NCBI GenBank assembly: GCA_016806645.1
Contig: JACSYO010002166.1
Coordinates: forward strand, 2,834,996-2,898,995
DNA: 64,000 bases
Direction of reading: 5' to 3'
DNA from: Ophiodon elongatus
Taxonomy: Eukaryota > Chordata > Actinopteri > Perciformes > Hexagrammidae
The position numbers and the translations under genes were made by a program. Below are positions 35,776 to 47,353 of this stretch, in pieces. Position 1 is the first letter of the stretch. Every line of letters begins with the position of its first letter. The notes beneath the pieces are model-generated. The model searched no databases. It worked only from the letters and a program-made list of their open reading frames with translations, and was not told the origin of the DNA.

Positions 35776-38357
35776 ATATTAGAAATTTAAACCTTTCTTG
35801 GAAGTTTTAGAAAACGATTACTTTGTGAACACAGAACTTCCATAATAAGAAATTTACTTCCTCGAGGACTCGTCTCTTATGTCGAATCGTGATGTTCATC
35901 CTGCAAAGGTCTATGACTTTTGGGAAATGTGGTTCATAAAAGGCTAATAAACGCAAACATTTTTTTATTTAAGATTAAAAAAATGTAAAACACTGTCCTT
36001 ATCTAAAGATAGAAAGCAAACCACACAACATGTTGTTGAGAAAGGCTAAGTTTAGGATTATTAGATGTTAGCATCTTTACAAATGTCAGTGGGATTTTGT
36101 GGATGTGGTTAGTTTTCATGATCACAATAATAGGATATATTTATGTGACTGCCCCCAATCTGAAGATGAATTATCGAAAATATTCGTATGTTTTACCGGA
36201 AAAGAGAGGGATTTTGAAATAAAATACTCTGAAATGTTTTTTCCACATATTAGCATGTAACATGAAATTAATTAACATAGTATCATAGGGTTGAAGTGAA
36301 AACATTATAGTTAATTTCAATGTGTCTTGAAATAGCTCGAGGGATCCTTTCAACAATCACTCTTCTTGTTGTATTTTGTATATTATATAAGCCACATATA
36401 GTATATTCAACATCTGCACACAAAAATATTTAGCGACAATTTGCTGGCTGATGGGATGTTATGCAAATGTCTTGTTTCAAATGGTGTTGAGCTTTTAAGG
36501 GATTGAACTTCTTTCAACTCCAGCTTTCAGATGAAGTCTCACTCGTAATACTAATAAGCATGAGGGCGGTTGACATACTGATGTCTACACAGAAGAACAT
36601 CTGAAGTCTCTATCCATCCAGCGGACACAGATATGAGCTGCTTGTGCAGAAAGCAGATGGCTAGAAGTTATGAGGAAGATCATTATATTTGCTGTGGCTT
36701 ATTATGACCTTGTGAACAGGGAGTGTACAAAAAAAGCTGTTGAGGGTATTGCGTGCTCTGGCAGTGGTGGATAACCAGTACACTCAGGGGGACTTGTTCA
36801 TTGACAGTTTTCTTTCGAGCAATTCCATATCTTGCTCATATTCCCAAGTGTGTGTATATATGTTTACTAGTTTGGGAGTAGGAGGGGATGACTGCATATT
36901 TGTGCTTGTTGTCTATCCCACAATTCTCTCAAGACTTATATGTGGCACACATACAGTACATATCATCTGAAAATCTTGTATGTGCAAAAATGTTACTTGT
37001 GTGTTGACTTTCCTCGGCTGTAGTGAGTAAGGACATATTGGTGTGACATTTGTCCCCTGACATCAACAGCCTCACTCTGTATCTCTCATTACAGGTAATT
37101 TCACGCGAGCAAAACAGCCTCCTCAAAGCTGCGACAACAAAAAAATATATAATTTTACAGTTCACATTGATCAGGGTTCAGATTGATTAATTAGAGGTTG
37201 AATTTGTTCTGGATGCGCTCCAGCAAACGGGGTGGTTCATGTGTATATTTGTGTGTGCTCGGAGGTGGATGACTGCATCTGAAGCCTTAATGGGTCATGT
37301 GCTGTGCTGCTGAGGACCAACACATTCCTAAGTACGTGTTCAAATGCCAGTTTTAAAGCCCCGTTCATGCTGAAAGAGACTGAAATAGCCAGCAGGAATG
37401 CCTCCCAGATGCGTGTGGAAAGAAGTATTAACTCCACGTGAACTGCACTTGTTTCGCATAGCTCCAGGGTAAAATGTCTTCTCATTTGAACATCAACCAT
37501 CTAAGGCGCTGATTTACAGAATATACCAGGATATTTATTTAAGCAACACTAATAAAAATGCATCAGTTCCTTTAGCTGTAATATCACCTATATTGCCTCT
37601 TTGTTTGCAGGTATAAACAGAAAGCTACCCTGTACATACCCAACCAAGAATCAATACACAGCAATTGTTTATTGCTCCACAGAGACCAATAATGAAAAAT
37701 AGCTTTGGTCCTTCAACTTTGATAATCCTGCTCTTTACCCTCCTGTGGAAAATCAGGTTGCATAATCAATGGAGCTGCAGAGCAACTCGTGAGTCCCTCA
37801 AATAACCAATGATTCCAAATGATGAGGGAAGAATTCAGAGACAATTCAGGCCACATTCTAACATTTTTGCTTATCACAACATTTCTGAATTGAGAAAGGC
37901 ATTCCTTGTACTTATTGCATTATGTTGTCGTTCCTCTCTTTTATCTTTGTTCTTGTCTCTGTATGGGATTTGATATGATGTCAGCTAGAACTTTGGGTCA
38001 TTCAGCATCCATTTTTTGTTTCTACCTTCTAAAGCTGATTTAATTCCATTTTCTTTGCCACATACATGAATGTATGTATGTATGTCATATTTCTTTAGAT
38101 TTCTGTCTGTTGCAGTTATTTAATTTGTAAAAGAGAAGGTTAAAGCTGCCCACAAGGCTTCTTGTGATGTCTATTCGCTCCTGGGGTAACCCCCATTGAA
38201 TTTGAATATAATGTTAAGCGATAGATCAATTCAAGAGGATAACGTGTCTAATAATCCTTAGTTTAACTCATTTAATGTGCATCGATTGTTTCATAAGACC
38301 AACTAAGAAGTTTACTAAAAATGCAAGGTAGTAAATAAAATCTCTGTTCCTAAAAAG
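35776..38357. other. Non-coding, no feature recognised
   Basis: About 2.6 kb without a supportable exon, RNA gene or repeat. Confidence 0.45.
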
Positions 38358-38409
38358 CTGACATATAAGATACTGCCACTTTACTGACATATAAGATACT
38401 GCCACTTAT
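38358..38409 (+). repeat. Exact 26-bp tandem duplication
   Basis: Two adjacent copies of a 26-bp unit starting CTGACATATAAGATACTGCC (38,358-38,383 and 38,384-38,409), differing only in the last bases. This looks like a recent replication-slippage duplication. Confidence 0.9.
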
Positions 38410-41400
38410 CATGAAAAAGGTACCAAAGCTACAACCAACAAGGCAGTTATACAAGTTCAGTATTAGATAGAAAAATGTCTCAGCTGCAAAATGCCTGACA
38501 GTCAACATATTTACAATATTAAACACCCAGAGGCAGTATAATCAGTGCCTAAATTAGAGTTGCAACACTCAAAAAGCAGCTAAATTGCCTTAAAAAAGCC
38601 CACAATTAATGATGAAGAAAACTACATTCACGTCACTGATAAACACACTCAACATAATGGCAGATTAATAGCACTAAAGACCCCAGAAATTACCAGTGAA
38701 CTGAATCAATATCTCTTTGAAAAAGACTGCAGATGGTGAACTTCACGAAGCTGCTTATTATGTAAGGCGAACCTGGAAAAAGGAGAATAAACACTGGAGC
38801 CTTGAGCAACGGAGAAAAAAAAGTAATATAGAACAATAACTGATATTTCCTTTTTCCACAATCATAAAGGGTTTACATTCAAAGGAAGCCAAAGGATACC
38901 TTCATGTTGTTGGAGGAAACAATCACAAATGAGTCAGTACGATCACTCCAATGTTCAAATATATGGGACTATTTCACAGGACAAGGTGCACTCACCTATT
39001 ATGACTATTGAATATGACTATTATGCAACACTGTTTGTCTCATGATGTTCCCATACCCCAAGATGATAATGTGTTTCAAACTTCAGTGTTGTTTCATACC
39101 CACCAGGATGAAGTCAAGAGTCAATCATCACATATAGAGAATAGAAGTATTTTCTTACACAGCTCAAGATTTGAAGTTTTATTTTAAGACAGCTTTAAAT
39201 ATTAAAATAAGATTATGAAACAAACCCCTGGTGTGATATTATCGATAAAACTTCCTTTTAAATCAAAGAAATGTTGAATATTTTAAGGGTACCAAAACAT
39301 GGATGTGAGATTGCGTTACGCGACTAGAAGCTCCAGAAACGCTACACAATTGACCTTTTGGTGAGATTGATTTGTCATTTTCATTTTCAAGGTGAAGAAT
39401 GGACTTAAAGATGTCTCTTGTACTTTTTGGCTGACATAGACAAGAAGTTCTTAAAACCCTTAACAGCCTCCTCTTCCTGTGTCTTCTTGTGAAAAGAAGC
39501 TAATTCCATTCTGTATGACATTCACATATATTGTCTATCATCCTGTTGCAGCTCTTCATTGAAACAATGCGATGTTTATAATTTGTGAAATATTCAAACC
39601 CAAGAATCCATATTTTTATGCATGCATCATTTCATAAAAAAACAGATATAACAGATATATTTCTTGTGCATTGATATACATTTCCACAAAATTGATCTTG
39701 ACATATCGGGTATCTTTAGAAACGTTGGATCGCCACATAAATTAAATTTGACTTTTTCTTCTGTCAAAATGTTTTTTTTTGTAAAGTGGTCACCAGGGAC
39801 ACGCCCTTTGCCCTTAAGATCTTTACGACCACTATTATTACTACATTACTTCATCCACATGTGCTTTTGTACGAGACATGACAGCTTTCAGTAATTATAT
39901 GCTGAAATAATTTAAGCAACTTGAAAGCAATACGTGAAGCCACGTACCCCTCACAGCGTCAGGCTGCTGCTGATCTAATCCTCACTGCAAAGACTCGTGC
40001 TTCATCGTTAGCGCACTGTCAACTTCATTTACATGCTGCTCAGAGAAACTGATAGGGTCTTACACACGGTGTAGTCATTGCTTCCCCATAAGACACTTGT
40101 GCATGTCTGTTTAACCAGGAGAAGCACTGGTTTCAGAGCATTTTAATTGTGTTGTTATGGATACGTTGTATGTCACAGAGAATGGAAAGGCCAACTTTCA
40201 CTTTCCCTTGTCTTTGTTTATGAGCTCATGTGATCGTTGTGTTGTGTTGTGTTGTGTTGGCGCTTGAGTCAGAGGCGCTTCATTACGATGAACTTGATGA
40301 AGGTCTGTGATTGGTCGTTTCTGAATTTCTGAATCCAATTGGTGCCTCTGCGAGTCCAATTCCCAGCTCTCACTGCAGCAGTCTTGTCTGAATTTTACAG
40401 CTGCTCTTATCTGTAAATGGATGTAATGACTTCAGCATCACTGAATGAATCGAGTTGCACTGCCATCATTCTAAATCAATTCAATTACACTCAGAGGTCA
40501 GTGAATATAAACAAGGCGGGGACATACCCTCCTCCATTTCATGTTTATAAAAATGCTTTAGCACAGGCGCATACATCATGTAAAGAGGTTGTTTAAAAGG
40601 TACTTATGACCTGCCATCAACGGCTCTGAAAAAAGTGTGTTTGTCTATATTGCAGGGAAAAGCAATCTCCGTCTTCACATTTTTCCCCATATGTACGTGC
40701 ATAATGTTTGTGTATACTATTGATCAGTGATTCCCAACCAAGGTACTTGTATCCCAGGTACTTCTGCAGTTGCCAGAAGTTACATGTAACGATTATAGAT
40801 CTCAATAGTTTGAAAAACTAAAAATGACTGTTGAAAAATAAGCTAGAAAGTGAGCAGAGAGGTGAAAACAGTTAAAAGTAACGGATAAACAGCTCAAATA
40901 GTGAAGGTAATCTAATGGATTAATGGAACATTTAAATAGATCAAGAAGGTAACAAATAAGTGGTTGTGGTGTCTAACAGTAATAGAGACATGAATGAAAC
41001 ATTCCTCTTTTGCCACTTTGAGAGGTAATAGTACAAATAAACATGATTAAACAAACATAAACAATTGTCGATTCAATTGTTTGGAAATAATATTGTATAA
41101 CAGTATCCACTTTGGTATAATCAGTGGTCTTTTTTTTTTTTTTTTAAAGGAAGTAACCACAGTTATGGAAGGCAGATCATTTTACTGAGGTGTTATTTGT
41201 AAAGAGTTTAAGTCAGTGCAACATCACAACAAGGAAATATAATTGACACTTTAGACATCATGATTGATCGTCACCACATCAAGACTAAAGATGAGAAAAT
41301 GACAAAGGGCTGTACCTCAGTGACCAATGAGGGCCATTCTCTGTCTCCTAATGTGAGGGAAAGCAGAAGAGGGCACTTACAGAACATCAGTAGCATGAAT

Positions 41401-42974
41401 ACATTGTATGAATCTTCAGAACACCAGACTGAGGAGGAGAATCAAAACTATTGATCTGAGTACAGTGGCCGGTCGATCTACGGACAAATAATGGCACATG
41501 AATTCAATTCTTGCGGCAGATTTTGTTTTACAGCTTTATGGGTGCCTGAAGTTTGCTTCTCAGTCGGATCTGTGATTTTCTGAATTTTCTCTTAGCTATT
41601 ATTCGTTTGACCAACTCTCCTCCAACTCCAACTCTTTTCCAAATCTCTTTCTCTTGCTCTATATCTTTTTGTTATATTTTCTCAAATCAGCCTTTGAGAC
41701 ATAGAATAAACGTGTTCCCATTGAAGGGTGACATCAGCAGAGAGTTAGCTTGTCTATGGCACTTCTTTATAGACCCACACACAGAAATGTAGCATATAAA
41801 TTAGGTATGATATTCAAACTGTGCACCCTGATGTTTCTCCTCCTTGCTAATCTAATTTTAAAGCTATCTTTGGTACCAGGATGACTCAGGAGCATAAGGT
41901 TGAGACAGACTCAGTAGTAACGAGACCTTGCTGAAACATCAAATGAAGGCTTAAAATCGAATCAGCTCACGCTGGCATATGGGAAAGCCTTTACATCGTC
42001 CTCATTACTCACACCTTTGTGTTTTGAATGCACACTGTGGTAAAACCTGGATCAGATGTGTCACAACAAGAGCAGATAACTGTTAGACTAAAATGAAGTG
42101 AGACTTTAAAGTTAAAATGAGTCTTTGCTAGGAAATCAGTATACAGTATGTTTAGGGTTCTGATGTGGAGAAGGTTACTTCTACTTGATTACCCAAGAAC
42201 GAATTTAAATAGTATTTACTTTTTTGTCACGATAGTGTTTGACTACGCACATTAGTCCAATATTTCAAATCACAGACTAACGGGAGCTGTCACGGTGGGT
42301 TTTGACAGTCTTGAAAGAAAGACAGCTAATGTGAGATGATCCCCCCTCTTTTGTATAATAGGCTATAGGGCCAACACAGTGTGGGGGAGCTGCCAATGAC
42401 TCAGCAGGTGTTGATATAACATGAATGATCGGTAACATCTGTTATAATTAGTGGTAATATTAGCAAGCTAAGCTAATTAGCTTCCACTTTCTGAATGGAA
42501 GATTTTTAGCCGAGCTTGCTCTTCCACTCTCTGAGTGAATTACAGACGGCAGCAGCACAGTCTTTATACTACATGTATAAATATTGAATGTTGTGAAGGA
42601 GCAGTGATAAATTGCTGACAGTAGATTGTCAGCACTATGGGCTCGCTGGAAAAAGTGGAAAATGTATTTTATCAATGTTCGTAGGCTTCAGAGCTATATG
42701 ACATGGTCCAGACAGTCAAAAGCACACCAAAGAAATTGGCAACATATAACAAAGCCAGCTTTCATTAGAAACGCTCATCCACAGTCCTGAAGCAGATGCT
42801 GTTTCTACTAATATAAACTAATATGTCAAATTTGAAATATATGCACAAAATATTTTATATATCCTTCAAGTTTCAGTTTGGCTTTAAATCTCATCCAAAT
42901 ACGAGACTGTTATATCTCCCACACAGATGGACGCACCCATTCTGAGACTGAAGACTAAACACCAGCCAGTCAAA
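38410..42974. other. Non-coding, no gene recognised
   Basis: Contains a GTGTT pentanucleotide repeat at 40,236-40,259 and a poly(T) tract near 41,131-41,145. No exon, RNA gene or named repeat family is supported. Confidence 0.45.
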
Positions 42975-43020
42975 GGAGGAGGAGGAGGAGGAGGAGGAGG
43001 AAGAGGAGGAGGAGGAGGAA
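42975..43020. repeat. (GGA)n microsatellite
   Basis: About fifteen GGA repeats with one AGA interruption. Confidence 0.95.
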
Positions 43021-44049
43021 AGCGTCTCTAGTCTATGATTGTTGGAGCCCATAACAGGCTGGGCCCGCAGGACCAGTTTCAGACAATCACGATCTTTTCA
43101 GTCTGTCTCAGATTGTGTGATTAGAGAGCGATCTACTGCAAGCATCATCCATAAATCTCATTTTTGGAGCCGTCACAGTGATTTCTCCATCTGTTTGCTG
43201 AAGACACATCGTCCCTCCGTAACGCAGGTAGACAGGCGTCACATTGGCCTCCCGCCTGATCCTCAGTGGGCCTGCTGTCAGGAAGGGCATGCGTGTTTAT
43301 TTAGTATATGTACATCTATGACACAGAAAGAGGGGAGACAAACATAGACAGCATGGGATGTCTTGCCAGCTTTGGATAATACAAGAATTCCTCCACACAA
43401 CACAGGCTTTAATCAGAAGACGTGTCGCCTCAGTTGGAGTCACTCAAAATGAGAAATGCCATATGACACAAATACAATGCCCACACATGTGCAGCTAATC
43501 ACTTAAGACATTGCAAGATGCTTGGAGGAAGTGCAGAGGCAGGCAGGTTTATATCAGAATCAGTATCAGAATCCAACTTCAGCAAACAAGAGAGGATTAT
43601 GGGTCTGAAGGTGTCATTTTCTGATACATCCCTCTTCACACATCTTCTATTATGTCAAAATGAGATTAAGAGGAAAGAGCGAAAAGGGAAAGTGAGGAGG
43701 CGACCTCAGAATACAGTTTATCAATTTAAAAAGAAGCCTTCAGGGTTTATTGGGATAATATACTGAGCAGTTATGAAGACACGGATTTTTACACATCAAA
43801 AAAGCAACAAATTAGGATTTCTGAATTATATTTTGTTTAAAGATTTAGCAGCACAAAAGACAGAATAAAGCTGCAGTGTACTCAAGAGGTCCCGGTATAT
43901 ATTTATGTTTATGTTTAAGGCGTGTGACCTCTTGCCATAGTGCGCGCTACTGGCTAAACTTCTCAGATTGTTTTATTTGAATAGTTTTAGAGACCTGTTG
44001 AGATAAAACAGTTTTCAGTATTTCGCAAGAAACAAGACAAGTAAAGCCA
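43021..44049. other. Non-coding, no gene recognised
   Basis: Frames of 102 (43,039) and 82 codons (43,518) are open by chance. They show no domain and no splice or homology cue. Confidence 0.4.
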
Positions 44050-44235
44050 TACAAGCGGCTCTGTTGACTGTACTTAAGCACAGCAGTGCTTCGAGCTAAA
44101 TGTTAACATCAGCATGCTCACACTGATGTTGAGCAGGAATAATGTTGACGGTGTTATCTAAGTGAAAGTAAATCTGAGGCCGATGGGAATGTCGTTAGTT
44201 TTGCAGGTGATCTTATTTGGTCTTGAAAGAAAATA
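44050..44235 (-). repeat. Teleost dispersed repeat family F, copy 2
   Basis: Same family as 5,660-6,215 but inverted. The phrases CACAGCAGTGCTTCGAGCTA, AACATCAGCATGCTCACA, CTGAGGCCGATGGGAATGTC, GTTAGTTTTGCAGGT and TTTGGTC appear in order as in the reverse complement of the common repeat. Confidence 0.65.
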
Positions 44236-45344
44236 ATAACCTGTAGTGAGAGTACCTCCTTAAGAGATTTAGCTTTTTTGGAGGGTAATCTTTAAAAAGT
44301 AAAGTCCACATTATCAGAATTGTGTTTTTAATTATTTAAGTCATTCATTTTTAAGCAGGTTCTTGAAGGATTGCATCATATTTTTCATGTCAAAAGTACA
44401 CACTTTTTTGAGAGGGATACATTAAGCAAAAAAAGTATCTTCTCTTTTTTGCTTAGTGTCCTCAGTGCAGGAGAAAAACTGTAATCTGTATTATTTTCTT
44501 TAATTTACCGCTTCTGTAATCACATTTTAAAACAAATCATTTTAGTTAATTTTCTTTTTTTTTAGGAGTACTTTGAAGAACCATGATCCAACCACATGAA
44601 GTTAAGTATAACACTGCCCTCTGCTGGTAGAAAGGTTCAACTGAAGAAGGAAAGACGACTTCAGTCCAACAGGTCACCTGATTTTGATGAAACTCTGGTT
44701 CCAATTATTGAATTGAGACAAGGATATTAGTCATAATTTTGTCAACTGTCTTTAAATGTCTCGTCATCTGTAAAATAAAACAATTTAGCAACCGTGTAAT
44801 TACTGCAAAGGTCAAAATGACATTGAACTCCCATAATCCTATTCTCATGTGTCAAGTATGGTTGAGATCCCAGAAGAGCTGCCCTGAGCGGAAGGCATAA
44901 ATACCGGACTATAAGATCAGGCTAAGGAACACAGAGCGTATATCAAAAATGAGTATAACCTAAGAGTTGATTTAGCATTTGTGTGGTGTGATTTAATACC
45001 CATAAAGTAATATGTAATATTAATTCTGTGTGTTAACTCCTCTTGCAGATGATTGTGCATAGAGTGTGTTTAGGGTCAGGGGATTGTTATGGCTCGTGAA
45101 GTCCATTGACTTTACGCTGCAGGATCTCTGCTCCTGTCTGTGCGTGAAGGAGCAGCGGCCTTGCAGCTGAAATCCTTAACTTTGCTAAATACTCGTCGCT
45201 TTTATAAGAAAGATCCACCTTAGAAACGTTGGTGTTGAATACTTTTATTTAATTCTGTGGACTGAAAGTACTGAATGGGTGGAAACTGAAATGTTTCCTC
45301 ACATGATCGGCTCAAGAAGGACCAGAAATAATAAAAGTTCATCT
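44236..45344. other. Non-coding, no feature recognised
   Basis: No exon is supported. A CATAAATACCGG phrase near 44,897 looks TATA-like, but no transcript can be proposed from it. Confidence 0.4.
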
Positions 45345-45543
45345 CATTATAAGGAAGAGAGTGTATCCTGTGAAAATCAAATATGTCTGTGTTAAAGTAA
45401 TCAAATTCCTCTCAGTATAACGAAGAGAGTGTATTCCATTGAATTCAAATGTGTGTGTGTGTCAAGGTGACAGGGAGATGGTGTCAAATGTGTTTGTGTT
45501 ACTGTATTCGAGTTCCTCCTATTCCCACGGGGAGAGGGAGGCA

Positions 45544-45599
<56 letters not shown>
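45345..45599. repeat. Decayed ~65-70 bp tandem repeat ending in a (TG)n microsatellite
   Basis: Units begin near 45,352, 45,421 and 45,470 with GAGAGTGTATCC-, GAGAGTGTATTCC- and GGGAGATGGTGTC-like starts. Each is followed by CAAAT(A/G)TGT and a CAAATTCCTC or GAGTTCCTCC end. The last unit runs into perfect TG repeats at 45,547-45,599 (about 26 repeats). Confidence 0.65.
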
Positions 45600-45602
<3 letters not shown>

Positions 45603-45689
45603 CAAAACAATGAGACTGGGTGTGAGGATGTGATGAAGAGGGGAATGGCAAAACTGAAAAGGATAAAAAGAGATGAGTCGAGACATCAA

Positions 45690-46460
45690 GAGGGATCTAA
45701 CGTGGGACACATGTCCGGTACTCAGCTGAGGACACTAGAACATCGTCCGGGACGAACATCGGACAACTTCGTCCCCCCCTCTGCCTTCATGGGGTCAAGG
45801 AGGACCCTGTTTTCTGTGACTTTGTACGGACTTCTTTTCCCTCGGCAGGAGGAGGCAGGTGTCTAAGCCGGGCCGGGCTAAGGCCTCTCCCTAAGGACTT
45901 TCACCCAGTCTCGGCTCAGTAACAAATTTATGTTGTGATCAATCGGTAATGTAATCAAATGAAATGAATAATTGAGTTGTTGCTATGCCCCTGCTAATAA
46001 TCCTGCAATAAATATATAAACTGTATCTAAAGCAAGTAGTCCTGAAAGTTTATCATAGAGAAGTAGTGAAGTGTACTCATGGTTGTAAAAAGTTAAGTCC
46101 TACTGTGTGCATAACATCAACATAGTTCTGAACGGTTATTCTAGTCCCTAGTCCACTAACAGACCCTTAGAGCTTAAATCCTAGTTATTAAAACCTATCC
46201 TGGAACCTTACCAAGAGCCCAGGTCCGTTAGAGGAAAGCTGCCATAACTGAGGCGACTGATAGCTGCATTCGGCTAACAGGGCCTCCCGGCTGAGTGGAG
46301 TTGTGAGTGGAAGCGGGGTCGACGTCAGGAGAGCTTCCTCGACACCAGCTTAAACAGATCTCCAAACATCCACGGAGATCCGGACCCTTTGAATGGAGCG
46401 TTGGTTCATTAGATAGTCCTGTGTGAGGGGCTTATCTCTCGGATACACTACATCTGTAGC
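45690..46460. other. GC-richer block of unknown origin, possibly LTR-derived
   Basis: This stretch is richer in GC and CpG than the 45 kb to its left (for example AGCCGGGCCGGGCTAAGG, GCGGGGTCGACGTCAG). It contains CAATAAATATATAAACTG, a possible poly(A) signal. No long frame runs across it. The composition and the arrangement of a poly(A) signal followed by CpG-rich sequence would fit a solitary LTR, but I cannot define the ends or a target-site duplication, and no retroviral coding sequence is nearby. Confidence 0.3.
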
Positions 46461-47310
46461 AGATGGTGTAACAATTGAAGTTAATTGGCCCAGACGGCAA
46501 ATATTTAGATAAGAGATGAAAAGGGAACAATATTGATCGGTAATCAGACTTAACGGTTCTAAAAGAGGTGGTAATGTTCTCCAAACTTTATTTCAATACA
46601 CCATCTGGGAAAATAAATTTACCCTCATATTTTCTATTACTGGCATTTCAAATTCTATATGGTTACTATTTTGAGATTCACTCATGACATTAAACATTTG
46701 AGGCATTTTAAATAGCTCTCAGTTGAGAATTCTTGTAGACTTCAGAATTCACTATTCTGTGAATAATTAAATTTCTGAACATATTAAACCCCGTAATGCC
46801 TGAAACTATGATCACACCATTTCCTTCCACACATCTCATGTACTGTTTCAGTCAGACTTCTGAGAGAATGCCTCTGGCTTATACAATATAAACCAATTCT
46901 TGCATTTCCCAGGAGCTCGGAAATAAAATATTGTTCTGCAGTTTCTGGAAGTATACAGCGTCTTTCCAATTACATGAAAGATACGGTTTCAAGAGTGATT
47001 AAAGTATTGTACATTACACTAATTAATCAAAGAACCTATACATGCGTTATGTGGTTATGGCCCTAAATTCTTTGTATCTCAAGTGCATGAGAAAACTAAA
47101 GTGTTCTACGTTTCTTAAGTAGAACTTCACTGTCTGACAGCATTTTGAGAACTAGGCCCATATTAAACGTCCCCTCTCCATACTTTAATACATTTTATGC
47201 TCTTATCTATAGTCAACATTTGCATGGCTGGCAACTATTAACTAACTTAATTTAAACTGAAGTGCCATTTTTAGCAAAGATAAATTAAAAGAAAAAAATC
47301 CAATACACTT
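46461..47310. other. Non-coding region downstream of RPL13A
   Basis: AT-rich DNA between the GC-richer block and the 3' end of RPL13A. No feature is recognised. Confidence 0.5.
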
Positions 47311-47320
47311 TCTAGAAACA

Positions 47321-47336
47321 TTTATTCATCTTTATT
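47321..47336 (-). terminator. RPL13A poly(A) signals
   Basis: Two TTTATT hexamers on the plus strand (AATAAA on the coding strand) at 47,321-47,326 and 47,331-47,336 lie only 18-35 bp beyond the stop codon. This gives the very short 3' UTR typical of ribosomal-protein mRNAs. Confidence 0.8.
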
Positions 47337-47353
47337 GACCAGCGACAACCAGC

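Noticed and set aside
43039..43347. 102-codon frame after the GGA repeat
   Set aside because: Arg/Ser-rich chance frame overlapped by an antisense frame of similar length; no homology cue.
45439..45866. Overlapping frames with Cys-Val or Thr-His runs and a 106-codon extension
   Set aside because: They are translations of the TG/CA microsatellite running into non-coding DNA.
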